From: Enoplosus armatus
Taxonomy: Eukaryota > Chordata > Actinopteri > Centrarchiformes > Enoplosidae
Direction: 5' to 3'
NCBI RefSeq assembly: GCF_043641665.1
Contig: NC_092200.1
Coordinates: 5,985,694 to 6,049,693 of the forward strand
DNA length: 64,000 bases
The notes below the pieces were generated by a model. The model saw only the letters and a list, made by a program, of their open reading frames with translations. It was not told the origin of the DNA and searched no databases. The position numbers and the translations under genes were made by a program. Below are positions 47,766 through 60,440 of the stretch, piece after piece. Positions within the stretch are counted from its first letter, which is position 1. Each line of letters starts with the position of its first letter.

Positions 47766-50027
47766 GCAAAGCTATGCCTTCAATTGAATTTAAGTTTGTT
47801 TCATCCAAGTCAAATTTAATTGAAGTAATAAAGTAGTAAGTAGTAATAAGACATTGCACTTTAAATAAGTATCAACTGCTGCCAAGTTAAAAGGCATTCA
47901 TGAGACGTGTTCTGAAAAAACAACAACTTTCTGTGAAGACAACTCTGTGGGAAATACAAAGTTCATTGTTATTGCCAAGAGTAAAGGGAAATGAATAAAA
48001 TAACAAATAGTCAGAAAGTCCCTGTCATACCAACTGCTTCATCTGAAGCCCAAACAAAACTGGAAGTAAAAAATAAGCAAACTCATCTTGAGTAATCAGG
48101 ACCAGAATTGAATAAAGTGACAAAACAAGTCTGAGTTGACATGGTTTGAAATCGTTGTTAAGATCGTAGTCAAGACAAGTGTTTCAATCAGATTTCTGGT
48201 TGTGTCTCTGGGTATGTCTCACTCTTGTGGAGCTGTTTTGGCCCTTGTGGGGTGCAATCTTCACACAGTTTCACTTCCTGGCCTGATAGTGCTTGCAGCA
48301 TATCGTGAACACTCGTGTATACCGTGTGGGGCCATCAGCACTTCAGATTTCTACCAAATGCTGGTTGCGTTTCTCGGTTTTGATCACAGTGAGGCACAGG
48401 GAAACGGCCGTGTCATGTTCAGATGAGCGTTTTCCTTCTGGGAACAAGCTGTTGAAGAAAGTGGCGGACTGAGAGGTTTCACTCACACGGCATCACTAAA
48501 GTGCAGCTAATTGACTGTAATGTTCTGATCAGTGGGTATTTAAAACGCCGTGTGAGCAGAAAAGAGAGCATGACATACTGTGGCAGGTCAAAAGGAAAAT
48601 GTATTCACTTGTAGACAAAAATAGGAGGCGACCCCATGTCAGGTCCCAAGTTGAAGATTACAGATACATAATGAAGATTTTATGGCTTATTCTGACGAAG
48701 ACATGTCCACGGCTGATTCACTTATGCTTTGCAATGATAATTTTTGCAGACAAAGGAACTGCCCTTAGGTTAATTCATTGACTTTATATGCTTTTACCAT
48801 AACTTCTGTGCCACAAAAGGTCTTTAAACATGTTTTTTATATATATTTAAGGAGAGGAAGCTCATGTCAAGATGAAAAAAAAGAGCAAACTCCACAAACG
48901 AAGGGCCTGGTCCTTCTTGCAAGGACAAAGAACAAATGGATTTGATGATCTCACAGTCACATATGACTAACACAGAAGCTTATGTTACAGTCTTCTGCTA
49001 CAGAAAGGTTACACAACATACACATGTGACAGAAAAAGCCGCCAAATCTGCATCAGATGTCTGTTTCTTAACCTTTACTGCAGGTTTACAACTTCTATAT
49101 GATAACTTATATTCTACACTCTATGTAATCATGGTCACTTTGGATCTTCGTCTATCTCTATGCTGTTAAAAATAGTCTGATTCACATGATATATGACCTG
49201 ACAGCCCTTTCACTGCTGGGGTAGTCAAAATGTTGGGGCCTAAAATTGGTTCACAGGTGAGAAAAGGTTGAGAAGCCATGAATTAGTCATCAGTATGGGA
49301 TGATGCAGGCAGTTTGGTTTCAGCTACATGACACAGTGCAGTGCATGATAGGTAAAAACAAAAGGGGAAAACCTGTCTACTGTACTTAGTCCAACACACT
49401 GTATATTTTTCAGCTATAGTGTAAAAAGCACTTCAATAAGTTTCACAAATAATAACTTTCATGTGGTCAATGAATGCACCTGCACTAACTCAACCGTTAC
49501 AATTTACATCTTGAGTCACGATCCTGACAAAAACAATCAAATTTTGATCATAGTCATCAAGATTAACAGTGCAGTACTCCAGTGTAAAACAGGAAATAAT
49601 GGGTAATGCACTGTTTCAGTTTTGATCTAGAATAATTGGATAGTAAGATAGAGGTTCTCTTGAACATGATTTGCATATGAACTGATGTCTCTGTGGTGAG
49701 AATACGCTGACTCAAGCCTGAAACCAGTAAGACAAAACTCAAATTCTTTGACACAAATGTTCACATTTCATAGTGCACACTGGAGATGCTACCACTTAAA
49801 TAAGGCCATTGATAATGCTGATAATGCTGTCATTGTATCTTCATGTCTGCACAAACAACAGACAGCAGTTTCATCAGGTTTCAAATGTAAATCATTATTT
49901 GTTCTGAATTATTTCTCATCTTCTTACTGTATGTTTTATGCAGAAGTATCATAGCTGGAAGAACAGAAATTGCTGAACTGCTGAAATTAAATCAACAAAA
50001 TGAAAACGCATTGAGCAATCATTCTCA

Positions 50028-50080
50028 GTGACTAAAGTAATTCATCTGATTGTGACTAAAGTATTCATCTGATGTCTGTT
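50028..50080 (+). repeat. short tandem duplication
   Basis: GTGACTAAAGTAATTCATCTG is followed at once by a second copy lacking one A (GTGACTAAAGTATTCATCTG). It is a local duplication in the ccr9-lztfl1 intergenic region with no evident function. Confidence 0.85.
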
Positions 50081-52329
50081 AATCTTGATCTGTGCCACCT
50101 TTCTGTGAGTGGCAGATTCAGATTATACAATGAGCAGCCCCCGGTAGCTGAGATCTGCTAACTCTCATAACGTTTTACAACCTTGATTAATTGTAATAAC
50201 TTTGGTGTTAACTTTCCATCTAGCGCCATCATCAGATCACAATTTTATGTTTTTTCATCTTTCAAAAGTGCATTTGCATTTCTAATGAAGCTGTGTTAAA
50301 GCTATGTGTTGTCCTTCTAAAAATCACACCATCATTGTTTTTAACATCCCGCAGCATTCTGGACATCACCATATATTCAGAAACTCTCTTGAAATGTGTG
50401 TTATTTCTCCAGTAAAAGCCTACTTGATGATTCTGTAGAAGAACCAAAAAACAGAAGCTTTTGTCTTACCAGTGAAACTGAGAAAACCCCTTTGATGCCG
50501 TGTCAGTGAGCACGAAGCTACTGTGAATGGGTGACATATATTAACAATTGCCCCATGTTGTGGGAAAGTACTGTCACTGTCACTTCTCTCAGCAATGCGA
50601 GGGGTTGAGTTTGGCACTGAGAGTAACTAGTCACCACTTCCTGTGTACCTGCTCGCTGTGATTTATTTCATGCACTGACACACAACTGTTCAGCATTTGC
50701 ATCCTATCTGAAATTATCAGCAGTTTTCCCATGACGGTTACTCTTCAGGTGCTACTAATAGAAAACAGATGCATGCACGCAAGTGTGAATTCACACGTAC
50801 AACCACACAAATGCAACACAGTAATACTTTTTTTCCAGATCTTTATTTTGGCATAGGAATAAATAGTATATGCCTTTTCTTATATGTATCACTTTTTACC
50901 TCTCATGTTTTGACAGCAGAGTAAAAAAGGTTTTAAAAAATATTGCTTTTAATGTTGTATGCCTACCTCATGTGTTTTTCCGCCCCTTTTTTCAGCACCT
51001 ATACAAAGAAAAGTACACCATGCATACAACTCCTGCACATGATGCAAAACCAGCACAGGTTTACGTCAGGACAGACTGTGGCTTGAAGAGTTTCACTGAA
51101 AACAACAAAGGGTTGACAGTTGACTGACTGGTGACCACTTTGTCTCTTACTCTGCCAGTGTCTCAATCCACTGTGGTTAACATGCACAAGACAAAAACAA
51201 TGAGGTCTTCTTCTAGATACTTGAAGCAGATGAAGTGACTAAATGTGCTGAATTCAAAACAAAAACAAACTGCATTGTGCAGGTGATAAGACATAACCCC
51301 CTAACTCTAACCCAGCTGAAGGATGCCCCTCATGGTCATTAGTGTCCCTTTCTGGTTTCCTGATGTTTAAACAGTTTAAAAACAGGGGAAGTGTTTTGTC
51401 TTATTTTACTAACTTGGTCAGTCTCTCTGATTCAGCATAAAGTTATACAGAACCAATAAATATTTGGTGTGTCCTGGTGGACCAGCATGCAACAAGTACA
51501 GTAACAGCAACATCTCCAAGACAATTATTGCATGTCATCCCTCTTGTTCTCTCTCTCTCTCTCTGAACACGTCCTATCAAATAAAAGAAAAACCTTACCA
51601 CACCTTGAGTTTGTTACAAATGTCTCCCTCTGTGTTGCTGAAGTCTCTGTTCATACTCTAATCCACAGTGTCTGTGTCCACCCTAGTCATGATGATTGGG
51701 GTATCAGGAGTATTCATAGATGTACAGGCCTGTAAAACCATACAGTGGTTAACACATGAAGCAATGCTGCAGTTATAATTTGAAACCATCTTCTGAGTCC
51801 ACATCCTGTTAAACACTAAGTATGTATCTGTTAACAGTAATTGTATTAATTGAGGCCACATTTAGCCACTGAGATCAAACATTCCCACATAATTTAAGTG
51901 TACAGCTTTTCAGGGTTTATGAACAGAGGCATGTATTTTATTAATCTTATTGCAGTGTGGCGCCCCCTTGTTGAACCAGTCAGTTCCAGGCACAGTGATG
52001 TTTATTCAGTCTTAAATCTATCATAATTAACTCATACGTCATTTTAATTCTTCCACCTTATTTTTGACATGGTCACAACATCCTGAAGCCAATCCCAGCA
52101 TGCAGTGGGCCAGAGGAGGGAGACACCCTGGACATGTTTCCGGGGCATATTTACTGTCTGATATTTTCACAAGGCCATAGCACAGCTCAAATATCAGAAT
52201 AAAGGTCAGAAAGATGCTTTTTTTTAAATGTTTAGATGATTAAATGAACCAGAGACTTAAAGTGAAAAATTAAAAACAATATGATGAAGGCAGCCTACAG
52301 TGACTTAACTCACTAAAAATGACCACACA

Positions 52330-53367
52330 TTTATTTGGTAACAGCTTTTATTACCCCATACTTTGCACAATACAAACAAATGCACATCTAGTGTAATATA
52401 GGGTCGATGTATCATACTCTACAAGAGCATTACTTCATGAACATCATGTATATTGATTTTTTTTTCTCTTACACTCCATCACCCACAGCAATACGAAAAG
52501 TACACAGTTAAAGATTCCAGACAAAAATATTCTATGCCCTTTGTGCAGGGAAGTAGGGAAATCATTCTAGATCGCTATCCATATCAGGCAATATGCAAGA
52601 GCAGAAGAAATGAATGAAAGACATTTGGTATATTTTCAATGATCAGACTTTCACAGAATGTCAGATCATTGGAAATATTTTTTGTGTGAAATGATATTAA
52701 ATGTTTAGGTAACAAATTAAAGCAGGGTTGACCTCAAAGGGTCGGAGAACATTAATTTGAAGCTGTTACCTATTAATAAAAAAATTAACTGGCTTGGGGT
52801 TTGCTTTGCTCTCGGGCTAACTCAATCATGTTTGACTACAAAAAGGGGACTGCTAAAAGAAAGACTGATCAGCAAAATATCAACAATCTATTACCCGGTG
52901 CTGGAAAGCTAAATATTACCTATAACTGTCAGATTCATAAGACTGCAAAGCTTCAGGCAGACAGTACGTATCTGTCCAATTCAGCAAATGGACAAGGCCT
53001 CTTCAAACAGGGACATGATGGTAATTGCATAGAGCACTGAGGGAAGTCTGCTAGCTACTGTACGCGAGCTCCAAATTGAGACGTAGAAAAAAAGCACAGC
53101 TGAAGAAGGCTATCATTTGTCACTACTTCATTTGCGTGTTCAGTTGTTTGTACTGTCAACCGTCCAAGCTCCCACTTACGTCGCTAAAGCCAATAACTAC
53201 TGAAGATGCCAGATAAAGCATGAATAAACAATTCCTCAAGGAAGTGCTTTTTTCTGTCTCTCTTGTCTTACAGCAGTGGAACTGATGGTTTCTTGTCCAA
53301 ACCATCGTAAATTTTGGTCCTGTCTTACACTCTGGACACCTGTTAAAACAGCTGTCTTGGGTAGAAC
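52330..53367 (-). other. lztfl1: lztfl1 3' UTR with paired polyadenylation hexamers
   Basis: About 1 kb follows the lztfl1 stop (53370-53368). Two minus-strand AATAAA hexamers lie at 52347-52352 and 52330-52335, and I see no closer canonical signal. An open reading frame on the plus strand at 52801-53040 falls inside this region and has no recognisable content. The UTR end is inferred from the hexamers only. Confidence 0.5.
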
Positions 53368-56300
53368 TCATTCATTGGGCTCATATCTGAAACAGACAAG
53401 CAACACAAACACATTTCTTTGTAAGAAAGCCAAACACACAAGTTTAAACTTAAAGGGTCATGCCAGTGTTTTTGCTTGTATGTTTCCAGTTTTTTGATGG
53501 TGTTTAATATGTTCTTCAGGCAGCCATTGCCCTCTCTGGAACACTCTGGAGGGACTTGATGATATTTGTATTGTTTTGTTCTTGAAGATGAATACTGACC
53601 TCTGCAATCGTTTTCTAATTTCTTTGATCTGCTCATTCTTCTTGGTTAGGATCTCCTTCATGTTGCGGTAGGCTGCAGTTTGTTGGAACTTCTTCTCCAA
53701 TTCCTGCATATCGTACATATACATAAACACGTGAAAAACACAGCACAGAAGCCTCAACAACTCAACAACAACTGGACAGTATAGCAAGTTTATCTGCCAC
53801 AAATATATTTAACCAACACCTGACATTTGGCAGGTGTTAACTTCAGATGCTTGTGCCGTCAGTTGCAGGTAAAGAAAACAGTGATATACCTTCTCTGCCA
53901 AGGACAGCTGCTCCTGCACTCGCAGAAGGTCGTGTTTGGCAGAGATCAGGTTCTCCTGCAGATCCTTCTGGGAGACAGCGTTGGTACTAAGAGACCTTTC
54001 ATAGTCCTCCCTCAGAGCTGCCACCGTGTCCTCGAGGCTGCTGATCTCCTGGGATTGAGCAGCCAGCTTGAAAGGAAGACAAACAACATACAAGTTCAGA
54101 TGGGATAAATGGCAATCATTGCTGTTACATCTTTCACTATAGAATCTATAGCCCTATATTCCTATACACAGCAAAGCAACACTGTGGTCTGCGGGATACA
54201 TACCATTTGAGATCCAAGTTAGCAGATAAAACCAAATGACAGCAAGTGTTCAGATGAAACAAAATAGAGTTTAAAAAAATAAAAGAAGTAAAATGGAAAG
54301 CAAACTCAAAATGTCACAAAAGAAGATGATGCTACTTTCAAGCCAAACTCCGAACAGTACCTGCTGTTCCCCTTGCACCTTCTGAAGGTCCTTCAGAGCT
54401 CTTTCTGCCTTGCTTTTCTCATCTAGTGCACTCATTGCCTAAGAAAATTAATCAGAGCAGAGAGTTAACAACATAAATTAGATGTTGTGTGTTGTATAAA
54501 AAATGTATAGTTAATTGTTATACCTGGGATTCTAAAGTCCGCAGCCTTGCTTTCAGTTTGTCATTTTCCTCCTGTAGTCTCACTATCTCCTGAAGAAATA
54601 TTAAGGTGTGAAGGAGTGTATCTATATATGATAATGAGGGCACAACTTTCTACAATGAATCTGTATATCATGCAATATATTTCTTTACCTTGTTAAGAAG
54701 TTCAGACACCCCACCTTCATTCAGAGGTGCTAGCTTGGGTTTGCTTGTTTCCTGGTTTATCTGGGAATAAAGTAAACACTTCAATGACCGAACAGTTCTT
54801 ATTTCTTCGTCTAAAATGTGTCGGCTATACCTTGCTATTACTGTACATTAGATATAACAGTAAAAATAAAACACCATTTTTATATCCGTCTAATCTTGCT
54901 TTTGCTAAAAAGGCGTGAATAGCTGAACCCATGAAAGAGCGGAGTATTGTATTACAAAGTTGATTTGTTTTTCTTTAACCATGCATTGTAAAAACCACAA
55001 GTCAACCTCAGTGATGTGTGACTTCTGAACCGCACGGCTACGTGTGAAGGGCAGGCAGCCTGACATATAAAACTACTTAAAATGCAAAGGTACTGCACTG
55101 CTCTCTAGTTACTGAATTCCTTGTGGGTGTAAATACTGTACCCTTTGGACGCATGATTAATGGCGACTACATTGATGGCGATGTTTGAAGGGCTACATGT
55201 GTTAGAGCAGCACATTATACTCACCTTATCTGCAGTTTTAAAGTCAGTCTTCTCAAATTCAGCCACTTGTTCTAACAGCTCCCTATACGGGTAGAGAAGA
55301 GCAAAGAATGGACGCTGAAATTACAGAGAAAAGAATACAAAAAAAGCTTGAAATCCTATCAAATAGTATCTACAAATTTTATGAATAAATGAAACCTTTG
55401 TCTATAAAATACAAAGTATGGAAAGTTAATGTCAATATTTTGTGAACAACACTGAATAGAGTAAAACTGAACAGATAACCTGAACTCCTTTGGCAGTTAT
55501 GTATCTTAAGCAAGGAAAATAAACACCTTTGTACTTTTGGCAGTTTAACACACATGCTATAAAGAAATGTGCTTGTGGTGAAGAGAACAGTTCTCTGAAA
55601 AGCTTAAATGTGGTTTTTAAAAAGCAGCTGAACACACGTAGACTGTGATATGGGGCGTATTCCCTGCTTTAGATACCATATCAGTCACGTACGGCCCTGC
55701 GAAAAAAAGCTTTAGGGCTTGTTTATCCACCCACCATGTGCATATTACATCAAAATAACATTTGCAAGGTTACAGAGGTCAGATGTTACAGGAAGTTCAC
55801 CTGAATAAGTAGTGCAGAAGTACATTCAAACCTGTGTACATGTACTGTGGGACTTAACAATGGCCACACTGGCGAACAGCATTAGTTTCAGCTGCAGAAG
55901 TGTAAATTGTACAAACTTTTCCCCCGATCGTGCAGACCAGATCAGATAATGTGAGGTTAGTGAACATGGAAAAGCCCTGCTTCCTCCATCTCACTGGCAA
56001 AAAGAGGAACAGGGTAGCGTGTGCTTTGGTCTTTAGTTTGACTTTCAAATTTGTGTATCGAAGCAAACATTTTGAACAACTGTATATTCTGACAACAGTT
56101 CAAATGTGATTTACCTGTATTACTGGTATCATATGTACATGGGCTAGCAGCAGGAGTCTCAAAATATGTTTTGGTGAACTGACCTTAAAAAGTGAGAAGG
56201 TGACAAAGTTGTGGTTTTCAGGCTAACTGAATGTTACTGCAAAAAGGAAACCGTTGTACTGGAAAAAGGGGTTAAATTCACACTCACCTTTTTGCCTGGC

Positions 56301-57507
56301 ATACACTGTAACATGCAAGAGAAGTAAACCTAAATTGTACTGAGAAGGGTTGGTGGTACAAAGTGGAGGAGTTTTTCTCATGAACATGGTGTATTGGATG
56401 TTTATAGGCCTAGCTCACTTCTTACTTTGGTGTGGCACTCTGTTTGACCTTGAACTGTCACATCGCTTTAAATAATTTGAATTTGATTTCATTTGTGCAA
56501 AAAATCCTGTGTGCACAACATCATAAATTAGATAAAAACATAAATAAAAACGTGGAGGGGCTGTATATTCCATAATATCTGAATAAGAACATTTTGCACT
56601 CCTGTGGGAGCAAACATGACTATGTCACCTTTCGTCAAGTGTTTTCCTGGGTGTTTATAGTCTACGAACTCAAATATTAACTAGACGCCTGAATCTTCTT
56701 CCTTCCTCACTGCTCACCTGTTCTCCAGCTCGGAGATATCGCTCTGCAGTCGAAGGTAAAACTTCTCAGCCTGGGAGAAGAGCTGCCTGAGCAGCAGCAC
56801 ATTGGTGTGGGCTGTGTTGATGAGCTCCATCTCCACCTCCCCACGCACCACCGCCTGCAGCCCGTCCAGCATCTCCCTCACCTCGTCCACTGTGAAGGTT
56901 TCGTCCACCAGCCTTCAGAGAGATACGGATACATGTTAAAGGTCCATCTGAACTGAAAAACACTTCATTGTGTTATATATTTTCCTTCCATACAATGAGT
57001 CAGTTTAGTGAATTAAAGTTTAATTTACATAAAAACAACGATGCCAAAATTTAATTACCTGCTATCTTTGAGTTCTTCAAAGCATGAGTCAATAGTCTTT
57101 AGTCTCAGGACCCTCTTTGACCGTGCAAATCGCATGTAACTGATGACTTCATTCTGATGGTGTTCATTAAACCCAAATTCAGCCTACATGGAGACAAGAA
57201 GGGGAAAAACTAGTAACACGATTGTCAGCAAAGATGAAAGATAGACATAGAGAGAGACAGAGAGAGTGACTGTAATGGAAACCACAACTAGCTGATAAGC
57301 TAGATTGAAGAGGATTTCCCCCTGCTAATAAGTAACAGGGCCTATTTACATGAGCTTGCACATACAACGTGCTATCTATGAGGATGCTTGCTAACCGTCT
57401 ACTCGTCTTCGAATAAAACAGAGCGAGGCGTTACGCATGCTAACTTGTAAAAGCAAACAGGTGGCCTTGCTGTCCATAAATAGCAAATGATGGCAGCTAC
57501 TTACCAT
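53368..57507 (-). CDS. lztfl1: lztfl1, leucine zipper transcription factor-like 1 (ten coding exons, 298 aa)
   Basis: Lztfl1 (BBS17 in human) is a cytoplasmic coiled-coil protein that binds the BBSome and regulates its ciliary entry and Smoothened trafficking. Coding exons, 5' to 3': 57507-57505, 57183-57059, 56912-56718, 55282-55225, 54760-54689, 54589-54524, 54438-54361, 54066-53890, 53703-53600, 53386-53368. All joins keep frame and give 298 residues (human 299). Recognisable segments: NEHHQNEVISYMRFARSKR at the N-terminus; LINTAHTNVLLLRQLFSQAE; KPKLAPLNEGG; and a heptad-rich C-terminal half with AKHDLLRVQEQL and EKKFQQTAAYRNMKEILTKK, ending in YEPNE (human YEPED). The only non-consensus donor is AG|GTCAGT after exon 9. 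The initiator exon contains nothing but ATG, in a CCACC context. Introns are 85-1435 nt. Confidence 0.96.
57505..57507 (-). CDS. lztfl1: lztfl1 initiator codon exon (ATG only)
   Basis: On the minus strand the sequence reads GCCACCATG|GTAAGT, so exon 1 contributes only the Met codon. Exon 2 (acceptor ATGTAG, first base 57183) continues Ala-Glu-Phe-Gly, in line with the mammalian MAELG start. The optimal Kozak context and the strong donor overlap. Confidence 0.85.
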
Positions 57508-57782
57508 GGTGGCTGTGAAGCTAACGTTAATGTTACTGTGTTCGCTAGCTTGTAGACTGAGCTGATCCAAAAGAAAAACGGGTGTTTCAGCCTCTAATTT
57601 AGGCCACGCAGCGAACTGGCTGGAAGCTAAAGTCGCTAAAGCTGCTGGAGTCGATGGTTCTAGTAAACTCTTTTATACTACAAGCTAAACTCGGTCAGTA
57701 CGCTAAACGGGGGTTATATCATAGCTATAAGATTATCTGGCAGATTGGCTAGCTTAGCTACCCAGCTAGTGTTTGCCTTGAG

Positions 57783-57823
57783 AATGCCTTGGCAACGGAG
57801 AATAGCGTCATTACCTTGGTTAC
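57783..57823. promoter_or_regulatory. two tandem X-box-like (RFX) sites upstream of lztfl1
   Basis: Two 14-mers on the plus strand, AATGCCTTGGCAAC (57783-57796) and ATTACCTTGGTTAC (57810-57823), share the arrangement NNTNCC-TT-GGNNAC. This is the inverted-repeat form of the RFX X-box (GYNRCC, 0-3 nt, RGYAAC), each with one or two mismatches in a half-site. They lie about 280-320 nt upstream of the lztfl1 ATG. RFX factors drive many cilia genes and Lztfl1 is a ciliary-trafficking protein, so the match makes biological sense. Binding is not shown. Confidence 0.5.
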
Positions 57824-60360
57824 TAGAGGTGCGTTCAACAGCGCTACGTACATCATGGAACAAAAATGGTATGGTCATATAATATACTAAAATATAAATA
57901 TATATAGCATTAATGCAACAACATTGTCATAATAGCCACATTTCAAACACATAAATGTAGACACTTAATGATTATTAACATCTTTAAGACATGTTATACA
58001 ATGCAAATGATAATGTATTTATACAATCCAAAAAAAAGTTGTCATTTAAAAGCACCCTCTGCCATTTATTAGGCTATTTGCCACCTCCGTTTCTGTATTT
58101 GTTTCCAATTAATTTAATTAGATTTGATTAAATGTACAGCATGTAGGCTATACTGTCACCTGACTGGCAATTGGGCTTGCTTCAGTGTATAGTGTGCAGC
58201 AGTAGATGGCAGTGTAGAGTTATAGATTTGAATTTGAGTTAGTTATTTGAAAATATGGAAGAGGTTATGAACTCAACACCTACGAAACAATAGGAGAAAA
58301 CATGTTGTGGAAGGAAGGAGACATCATAGCTTTATTCTTGACACTTTAATTATACAGAAAGCTTTTTAACTGCTGCTAAAAGAAAAGATCTTATGTCCCA
58401 TCACCAGACTTGATTTTTACATTGTACTGACATTTAGTGTGTAAGATCTTTCTATTTTAAATATAGATTTACTTATTTACTACTTATTAAACCAAATCAC
58501 CCGTATTACTGTATTACTGTACAGTATTACTGTTTTTCTTCTTCTTCAACTTCAAACACTTTTCATTGTTGATCATGCAGCCATCCATCCATATCTTTCT
58601 AAATCCCTAATTGCAGCTTGGTAAACTAGTCTAAGCACATTGCAGTGTTCTTATTGGCACATTTACAATACAATTACCCATCTATTAGTATTATTTTAAT
58701 AAATGTTTCAATTGATTAGCTGATGGGCGTCAACATGGCTGCTTCTCCATCAGTTAAACTTATTTGATGCCAAATAAAAACTTCACAGAGATTCTGTTGC
58801 ACTGTCTCCTTATCCTCTGTCACTGAAGCCAAAAGCACGTCACTATCTGTTTTGTGAAGGAGGTTCCTAAGAAAAAAAGAAGGAAACTTTTTTCCCTCAT
58901 GTCTCTCTAGCTGTAATTGAATTAGACTAACGGGCAGCGCATGGTTAGTCACCTAATCAGATGCCTCATAACGTGACCACTCTGTGCTGCCCCGCTCATG
59001 TTCCCTGTGCAACATCAGTCAGTCACAGAGGCCAAGATGTTTCCCCTTTACCTTCAATCGCGGTGAGTCACTTACAATTTGATACAGGGACTAGACATCA
59101 CAGGTTAAAACCATATTCTGAAAGGTTACAAGTCATAGATTAGTATTCTCAGTTTTTCTGAGCATCCCATGTGTTGGTACTGCTATTCTACAATGGTCAG
59201 TGGTGGTTACTTTTCATTATTGACATGTATTTTGGGTCTTGTGGCAGAACCAAAATGTTGATGTCATATCTGCTGCTGGTTTACAAGCTACTTTAGCAAA
59301 CTGTCAAAGAAATTAAATTATAGAAGAATGTGGATCATTGCAAGAGCAAAAGCATGCAAAGAAAATATTTGAATGACAGCACAAACATGTAATATATAAT
59401 AAACAATAAAATAAAAGCATTACAATAGAACATTATGGGATTATACAAACAAGCAGTTGACAAATGCATGTTAAGTAAACTGCTGTAGTGTAATATTTAC
59501 TTAAAGTTGATGTGTGGACTAATTTTTGAGTGGTCTCAGTTTCTATCTAACTCAGCTTTTACAGAGCCAACCATCTCTATTTGACATTTGACATATTGAT
59601 ATTACTGTAAATGGTGAACCTCAGAGAATTTATTTTGCAAAGGGGATGGTGTTTATAAGTTAATGACTCTGATCTGATTAAATCACATTTTGTGACTTTG
59701 ATAACACACACATTTGTGTATGTGCCAGCGTATGCATGTGTGTGTCCTGGTCTTAGCCTTCATGTAGGCCTAATGGTGTTAAACTTGACAAATACTGTAG
59801 ACTGGCTAAACTGTACCCTGACCAGAGGTATTGCTGTATCGGTGGGACAATGTCCCTAGAGGGCACAGTAATCCTTCTTCCCTCAGATGCATCGTTTTAC
59901 TTAGCAGGCTTCTGATACCTGGAAACCTGCAAAACAAAACAAAATAACTGGTTGAATTACCCTTTGAGTGTTCTTTCAATGACATGACTATAAGATATCG
60001 AGAAGCAAAATATGAAAGATGTAAATGTAGAAATAGAGAGAAGTGTAATTCAGTTTCAATTTCTTTAAATCAACAATTGACAAAGATAATTTAGGAAGTC
60101 CATTTCAGCAAGGTGGCTGTCAAAATTGGATTATTGTAAATATATATTTGGCTCTTTTGTGCATGTCACTTATTCACTCCTAAATTTCAAATGAGCTCAA
60201 ATAGAAACTGAAGATTCTATTCAACCCAGCCCGCAGTAGCCCCGTACAATAGAACTTCTCCCAGGTCAGTTTCGACTGTATGTATCAATACAAACACTGA
60301 AGTAAATTAAGAAAAACTGATCTCGGATCAGGTGTCTCGATAATTCCGCGTCCCGACAAA
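57824..60360. other. divergent intergenic region between lztfl1 and dnajc13
   Basis: About 2.5 kb of AT-rich DNA between the head-to-head genes lztfl1 (minus) and dnajc13 (plus). One minus-strand open reading frame of 78 codons (58716-58952) is not low complexity, but I do not recognise it and see no supporting splice sites or motifs. Nothing else is evident. Confidence 0.6.
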
Positions 60361-60440
60361 CCAATCAGCTGACAGCCGCATGACAGGCAGGCCTCACGCG
60401 TGCGCAGTAGCACACTTTTGGTATCAGGAATATGGCAGCG
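60361..60440 (+). promoter_or_regulatory. dnajc13: dnajc13 promoter with CCAAT, NRF1-like and YY1-like sites
   Basis: A CCAATCA box at 60361-60367 is followed by an NRF1-like GC palindrome (CACGCGTGCGCAG, about 60395-60407) and a YY1-like AATATGGCAGC (60429-60439). No TATA box is seen. This is the usual makeup of a housekeeping promoter, with YY1 sites commonly just downstream of the start, so transcription probably begins near 60410-60430. Confidence 0.5.

Larger units (their letters stand above)
46971..52329. other. intergenic region between ccr9 and lztfl1
   Basis: About 5.4 kb without a recognisable gene. It holds an interspersed foldback element (47520-47765) and a short tandem duplication near 50028-50080, in otherwise AT-rich DNA. 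Open reading frames such as 48136-48426 show no known domain. Confidence 0.65.

Noticed and set aside
48136..48426. Hydrophobic open frame of 96 codons between ccr9 and lztfl1
   Set aside because: No family resemblance, no splice sites of note and no paired upstream exon. It is probably chance.
55283..56717. Possible additional lztfl1 exon in its largest intron
   Set aside because: The flanking exons already join in frame (Glu-Asn-Arg-Glu-Leu) as in the human protein, and the short frames inside have no similarity to Lztfl1.
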